Source of the DNA: Pseudomonas capsici
GTDB lineage: Bacteria > Pseudomonadota > Gammaproteobacteria > Pseudomonadales > Pseudomonadaceae
Assembly: GCF_017165765.1 (NCBI RefSeq)
Contig: NZ_JAFGZD010000021.1
Coordinates: forward strand, 1-64,000
Length of the DNA stretch: 64,000 nucleotides
Direction: 5' to 3'
Positions 60,333 to 64,000 of this stretch are shown here, in pieces (within the stretch, counting starts at the first letter, position 1; every line of letters begins with the position of its first letter). The notes under the pieces were generated by a model. The model searched no databases. It was not told where the DNA came from and saw only the letters and a list, made by a program, of their open reading frames with translations. A program made the position numbers and the translations under genes.

Positions 60333-61729
60333 TGATCGCTCTCAGCCATTCTGCCGGCAAAGGTGATCTTCGGGCTGGTCAGGGTCAGGCCGCTTGAATC
60401 AAGCCGCACCTGACTGGAACCGATGCTCAACGACAACTCGCTGCCCTCTTCAAACGACACCATCGGCCCGTTATCCAGACGGAAGCGGCGCTTCTCGCCC
60501 ATGATCATCTGCCAGTCCAGTTGCGCCTGCACGCTGTCGGCAGGCAAGGCGCTGGCGGGCTGGGCGAAAACCGGCTCACAGCTACGAGAATGCAGGCAGG
60601 CGGTGATCACCGGACGATCCATGTCGTCATCGAGCAAACTCACCAGCACTTCCATCCCGCCGGTAAACACCAGATCGAGCCCGGGCATCACCGGTAGCCA
60701 GCAATCGTTGTAACGCGCACCACGCCCCTGCAGCCCCCACTCGAACTGCACCTTGAGACGTCCTACCGAATCGCGCGCGACCTCCTGCCCCGGCAGCCCC
60801 ACGACCCACGCCCTCTGCAGCTGCGGAACCTGCGGACGTGGCTGCGGCTCCGGCACACTGAAGCCCACTTCCCAGGGGACGGCCTGAAAGCGATTGGTAT
60901 ACCCCTCGCCGCCCTCACCTTCCGGTGCGGGTTCGAGGCAGCGATGCTCGACCCGGTTGACCAGCCACATGTGGTTCCACTCGGTTTCCGGGTGGCCGGT
61001 CAGCGGCAGCAAATACCCTGACATCACAAAGGGCAGACAGCTTTCGCCTTCGGCCTTCTGCCGGGAGCGACTGCCCGGAACGTCCTCGCCCTGGGTGCTG
61101 ACAGCAAAGCATGTCACGCCATGCCGGTAGGGCAACTGCTGCCAGGGAGCCGCAGGCGACGGACGAAAGCCGCGCAGGCTATCGCCGAAAACCAGCTCGT
61201 GGCGCTGGCGAGAATGAATGAAGTGATAGTGGATACCCTCTTCGGCACACAGGCGCTCCACCAGTTGCAGGTCAGACTCCTGATATTGAGCGCAATACTC
61301 GCGCTCGCGACATTGGGTTTTCAGCTCGAAGCGGTAGCTGCCCTTGCGCAACCCATGCTCCTCCAGAACCCTGGCAATAATCTGCGGGGCCGTCATGTGC
61401 TGGAAGATACGCTGGTTGTAACGCTGCCCGAGACAGGCTAGCCGAGGGCCGATCGTCAATCGGTAACAGGCAGGTCCGGGCCGGAAATGGCTGCGCATCG
61501 CACTGTGAATCTGGCCATGAAAGCCATGCTCGCCCCCTTGAAAGCTCAGGAATACCGGCTTGTACATCAGGCTTGCCAGATCCACATCGAGACCTTCGTT
61601 GACGACCTCAAGCTCAAAGACAAAAGGCTGACTGATTGCTTCCGTCCCCCGTAACCGGAGAACGCTAAAACAATGGCGCAGACGGGCGATCTCCAGACGA
61701 AAAAGCGGCACGCTGGCGGGATCGGGCAT
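60329..61729 (-). CDS. short VgrG type VI secretion spike
   Basis: This 466-residue VgrG has a Phage_GPD/gp27-like part over about residues 1-330 and a gp5 OB-fold around 370-440 (VVGLPGQEVARDSVGRLKVQFEWGLQGRGARYNDCWLPV). The end is short, MIMGEKRRFRLDNGPMVSFEEG, with no long beta-helix or effector extension. No hcp, PAAR or effector gene is adjacent, so it is an orphan vgrG. The effector, if any, would be encoded elsewhere. Confidence 0.88.
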   Translation of the reverse strand: MPDPASVPLFRLEIARLRHCFSVLRLRGTEAISQPFVFELEVVNEGLDVDLASLMYKPVFLSFQGGEHGFHGQIHSAMRSHFRPGPACYRLTIGPRLACLGQRYNQRIFQHMTAPQIIARVLEEHGLRKGSYRFELKTQCREREYCAQYQESDLQLVERLCAEEGIHYHFIHSRQRHELVFGDSLRGFRPSPAAPWQQLPYRHGVTCFAVSTQGEDVPGSRSRQKAEGESCLPFVMSGYLLPLTGHPETEWNHMWLVNRVEHRCLEPAPEGEGGEGYTNRFQAVPWEVGFSVPEPQPRPQVPQLQRAWVVGLPGQEVARDSVGRLKVQFEWGLQGRGARYNDCWLPVMPGLDLVFTGGMEVLVSLLDDDMDRPVITACLHSRSCEPVFAQPASALPADSVQAQLDWQMIMGEKRRFRLDNGPMVSFEEGSELSLSIGSSQVRLDSSGLTLTSPKITFAGRMAESDH

Positions 61730-61949
61730 GAGGGTGTTCTCTACAGGGAAATCCGAGCGGCGATTCTGGCCGAGAAGCGGGATCGAGTAGAGGGCAAAAG
61801 GCAGAACAGGAAGATGCCTACGCTCGAAGAGGCGTTGGACTACACAGTAGATTCGCGGCTACATCGCCTGCAGGAGCCGATTCATTCGCGAAGACAGTAT
61901 TGAAAGCGCTGCATTTACTTTGGATGTGCAGGTCTTTTCGCGCCTGAAG

Positions 61950-61976
61950 TCGCTCCTACAGACGGCGTAGGAGCGA
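61950..61976. repeat. REP element
   Basis: TCGCTCCTAC and GTAGGAGCGA pair across a short loop, and the flank continues with GCGCGAAAG, a Pseudomonas REP pattern. It lies between speA and vgrG. The upstream 61865-61905 segment has a second degenerate REP core (GAGCCGATTCATTCGCGAA). Confidence 0.78.
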
Positions 61977-61992
61977 ACTCATGCGCGAAAGA

Positions 61993-63906
61993 TCAGGAAG
62001 ACAGGTAGGAAGACCGAGTCAGGCCAAGGCGCAACGCATCCAGATACTGTGTGCGCTCACGCGGGCTGATCCTGGCGCTGGCCACCTTGTCCCGATAATG
62101 GGTCATCAGCTCTTCCGGCGACAGGTGCACATAACGCAGCATGTCTTCGATGGTGTCGTGGGTTTCGATACCGGCGTGGTAAACGCTGCCATCCTGGTTC
62201 TGGTAAATGTTCACCGAGTCGGTATCACCGAACAGGTTGTGCATGTCGCCCAGAATTTCCTGGTAGGCGCCCACCAGGAAAATCCCCAGCAGGTAGTCTT
62301 CCCCTTCGTTCAGGGCATGCACCGGCATGCTGGTTTCGATGCTCTGCTCGTCCACGTACTGATTGATCTTGCCATCGGAATCGCAGGTCAGGTCCTGCAG
62401 CACCGCACGGCGCACAGGCTCTTCGTCCAGACGATGCAACGGGATGATCGGCAGCACCTGTCCGATGGCCCAGGTGTCGGGCAGGCTCTGGAAGACCGAG
62501 AAGTTGCAGATGTACTTGTCGGCCAGCTTGTCGTTGAGTTCGTCCAGTACCTGGCGATGGGAACGCTGACGGGCTTTCAACGAGTTGTGCAGACGGCGGC
62601 AGACAGCGAAATAGCATTGCTCGCCCAGCGCTTTCTGCGCCAGGCTGATCTTGCCGTCGGCGTACTGGGTCGCGATATCGCTCATGTAGTGCGTGGCGCG
62701 CCAGTAGGTTTCGGTCACCATCTCGATATCGGTCGGGCCGAGCAGATCGATCAGCCACTGCACGGTTTCCGGCAGGCTTTCCTTGTCTTCGATCAGCGGG
62801 ACTTCGTCGTTGTGTCTTTCGACATCGGTCACCTGCACCACCAGCATGGCGTGGTGGGCAGTCAGCGAACGGCCGCTTTCGGAAAAGATGTGCGGATGCG
62901 GCAGACCCTGGGCATCGCAGAACTCCTTGAGCATGCCGACCACGACACCGGCGTAGTCGTCCATGTCGTAGTTGATGGAACTGGCGTTGCGCGAGTGCGT
63001 ACCGTCGTAATCCACACCCAGACCGCCGCCCACATCGATGTGGTCCACCGGCAGGCCCAGATTGCGCAACTCGCCGTAGTAACGAATCGCTTCCTTGAAG
63101 CCATGCTGATAGTCCGCCAGATTGGCGATCTGCGAGCCCATGTGGAAGTGCAGCAGGCGAATGCCCTGATCCAGACCCGCCTTGCGGAAACGATCGACCA
63201 CCGCCAGCAGTTGTGCGGCCGACAGACCGAACTTGGATTTCTCGCCGCCGGTATCGGCCCACTTGCTGGACGCCAGCGAGGACAGGCGCACGCGCAGGCC
63301 CACTTGTGGAGCGACCTTGAGATCGGCGGCTTCTTCGATCACCAGTTCGACTTCGGATTCTTTCTCGATCACGATGAAGACGTTGTGACCCAGCTTCTGG
63401 CCCATCAGCGCCAGACGGATGAACTCACGGTCCTTGTAACCGTTGCAGACAATGGTCCCGCCCTTGGGTGCCAGTGCCAGCACCGCCATCAGTTCGGGCT
63501 TGGAGCCCGCTTCCAGGCCAATGGAAACGTTCTGGGTGGCAATGATGTTTTCCACCACCGCTTCCTGCTGGTTGACCTTGATCGGGTACAGCGCGGTGTA
63601 CTGGTTCTGATATTCCAGGCGCGCGATATTGCTGTCGAAGGCACCGGTCAGCTGGCGAACGCGGTCCTGCAGGATATCGGGAAAACGCACCAGCAATGGC
63701 AGGGACAAACCGCTCTTGCGCAGATTGTCGACCTGCTCATAGAGATCGATGGGCGAACTGCCCGGCCCGTTGGGACGAACTTCAACGCGACCGGATTCAT
63801 TGATCGCAAAATAACCGGCCCCCCAATGACGAATCCCGTAAACACTGCGGCTGTCCGCAACGGTCCATTGGCTGCCATCGTCTTTGCGTGTGCGTCGTAC
63901 GGACAT
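61993..63906 (-). CDS. speA: biosynthetic arginine decarboxylase
   Basis: This PLP enzyme turns arginine into agmatine, the first step of putrescine synthesis by the agmatine route. The 637-residue length and features match the biosynthetic SpeA type: the PLP lysine Lys110 in LYPIKVNQ, HIDVGGGLGVDYDG, and the C-terminal segment EDYLLGIFLVGAYQE. Its product supplies the polyamine pathway that speD serves at the spermidine step. The divergent neighbour lies beyond the right edge. Confidence 0.94.
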   Translation of the reverse strand: MSVRRTRKDDGSQWTVADSRSVYGIRHWGAGYFAINESGRVEVRPNGPGSSPIDLYEQVDNLRKSGLSLPLLVRFPDILQDRVRQLTGAFDSNIARLEYQNQYTALYPIKVNQQEAVVENIIATQNVSIGLEAGSKPELMAVLALAPKGGTIVCNGYKDREFIRLALMGQKLGHNVFIVIEKESEVELVIEEAADLKVAPQVGLRVRLSSLASSKWADTGGEKSKFGLSAAQLLAVVDRFRKAGLDQGIRLLHFHMGSQIANLADYQHGFKEAIRYYGELRNLGLPVDHIDVGGGLGVDYDGTHSRNASSINYDMDDYAGVVVGMLKEFCDAQGLPHPHIFSESGRSLTAHHAMLVVQVTDVERHNDEVPLIEDKESLPETVQWLIDLLGPTDIEMVTETYWRATHYMSDIATQYADGKISLAQKALGEQCYFAVCRRLHNSLKARQRSHRQVLDELNDKLADKYICNFSVFQSLPDTWAIGQVLPIIPLHRLDEEPVRRAVLQDLTCDSDGKINQYVDEQSIETSMPVHALNEGEDYLLGIFLVGAYQEILGDMHNLFGDTDSVNIYQNQDGSVYHAGIETHDTIEDMLRYVHLSPEELMTHYRDKVASARISPRERTQYLDALRLGLTRSSYLSS

Positions 63907-64000
63907 CGAAGTCCCCTATAGATAAGTCATGTAGCGCCGCCTCAATGACCGGCATGCGCAGTGTAGAGAGTGGAAATGACGGTTTGGTTCTCGCTCAGCC

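Noticed and set aside
1..64000. tRNA genes
   Set aside because: No cloverleaf-like sequence with conserved TTCGAATC and CCA-end features was seen in the intergenic regions.

Overview
This is a chromosomal window from a fluorescent Pseudomonas, most likely the P. syringae group or a close relative. The clues are the rrn-tyrS junction, coq7-speD-vfr next to trpGDC, a complete Flp/Tad pilus locus in the Pseudomonas ppr/fpp/rcp arrangement, speA, and Pseudomonas REP elements. The species call is inference. No tRNA, CRISPR array, insertion sequence, integrase or transposase was seen.

1-14985 is a conserved housekeeping block. Tandem rrn promoters fire off the left edge, then come tyrS, an M23 murein peptidase, anmK, erpA, argC, hemJ, a DUF805 protein, an SDR, a HIT hydrolase, coq7, speD, an OsmC protein, vfr, a lipoate-ligase-like gene and trpGDC. 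A short peptide ending Arg-Trp-Arg-Trp-Arg-Ala lies ahead of trpG and looks like a trp leader.

15388-34842 is an R-type (contractile) tailocin built from Mu-like tail genes, with no capsid, portal, terminase, replication or integration genes. Read on the minus strand it runs: Q-like antiterminator, Com-like zinc finger, an unknown gene, two small membrane/coiled-coil genes, tail terminator, DUF2635, sheath, tube, tail assembly chaperone with a -1 frameshift, tape measure with 41-residue repeats, baseplate genes (gp43 to gp48-like), two tandem tail fibre/chaperone modules, endolysin, and Rz with Rz1 nested inside it. The switch lies at the right end on the plus strand: a self-cleaving S24 repressor (PrtR type), a DUF1654 gene behind a perfect LexA box, and a PrtN-type activator. 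Paired AATACA-N3-YGTATT sites lie in front of both the repressor and prtN, and a four-fold 11-bp repeat lies ahead of the late genes. The inferred logic is that DNA damage inactivates the repressor, PrtN is made, PrtN binds the 11-bp repeats, and the late operon runs through several intrinsic terminators, perhaps with help from the Q-like protein.

35324-43277 holds the GDSL autotransporter esterase estA, a thiolase / FabG-like / MaoC-like fatty-acyl module, a MazG-like pyrophosphohydrolase, cmoM and two DUF4136 lipoproteins. trpE is not on this flank.

43388-58546 is the Tad/Flp type IVb pilus locus: tadG-like, pprA-like sensor kinase, tadE-like, prepilin peptidase, pprB-like regulator, tadD-C-B-A-Z, rcpA, rcpC, the Flp pilin, and a single-domain response regulator. 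The window closes with a small membrane protein, a MATE exporter, a short orphan VgrG and speA.
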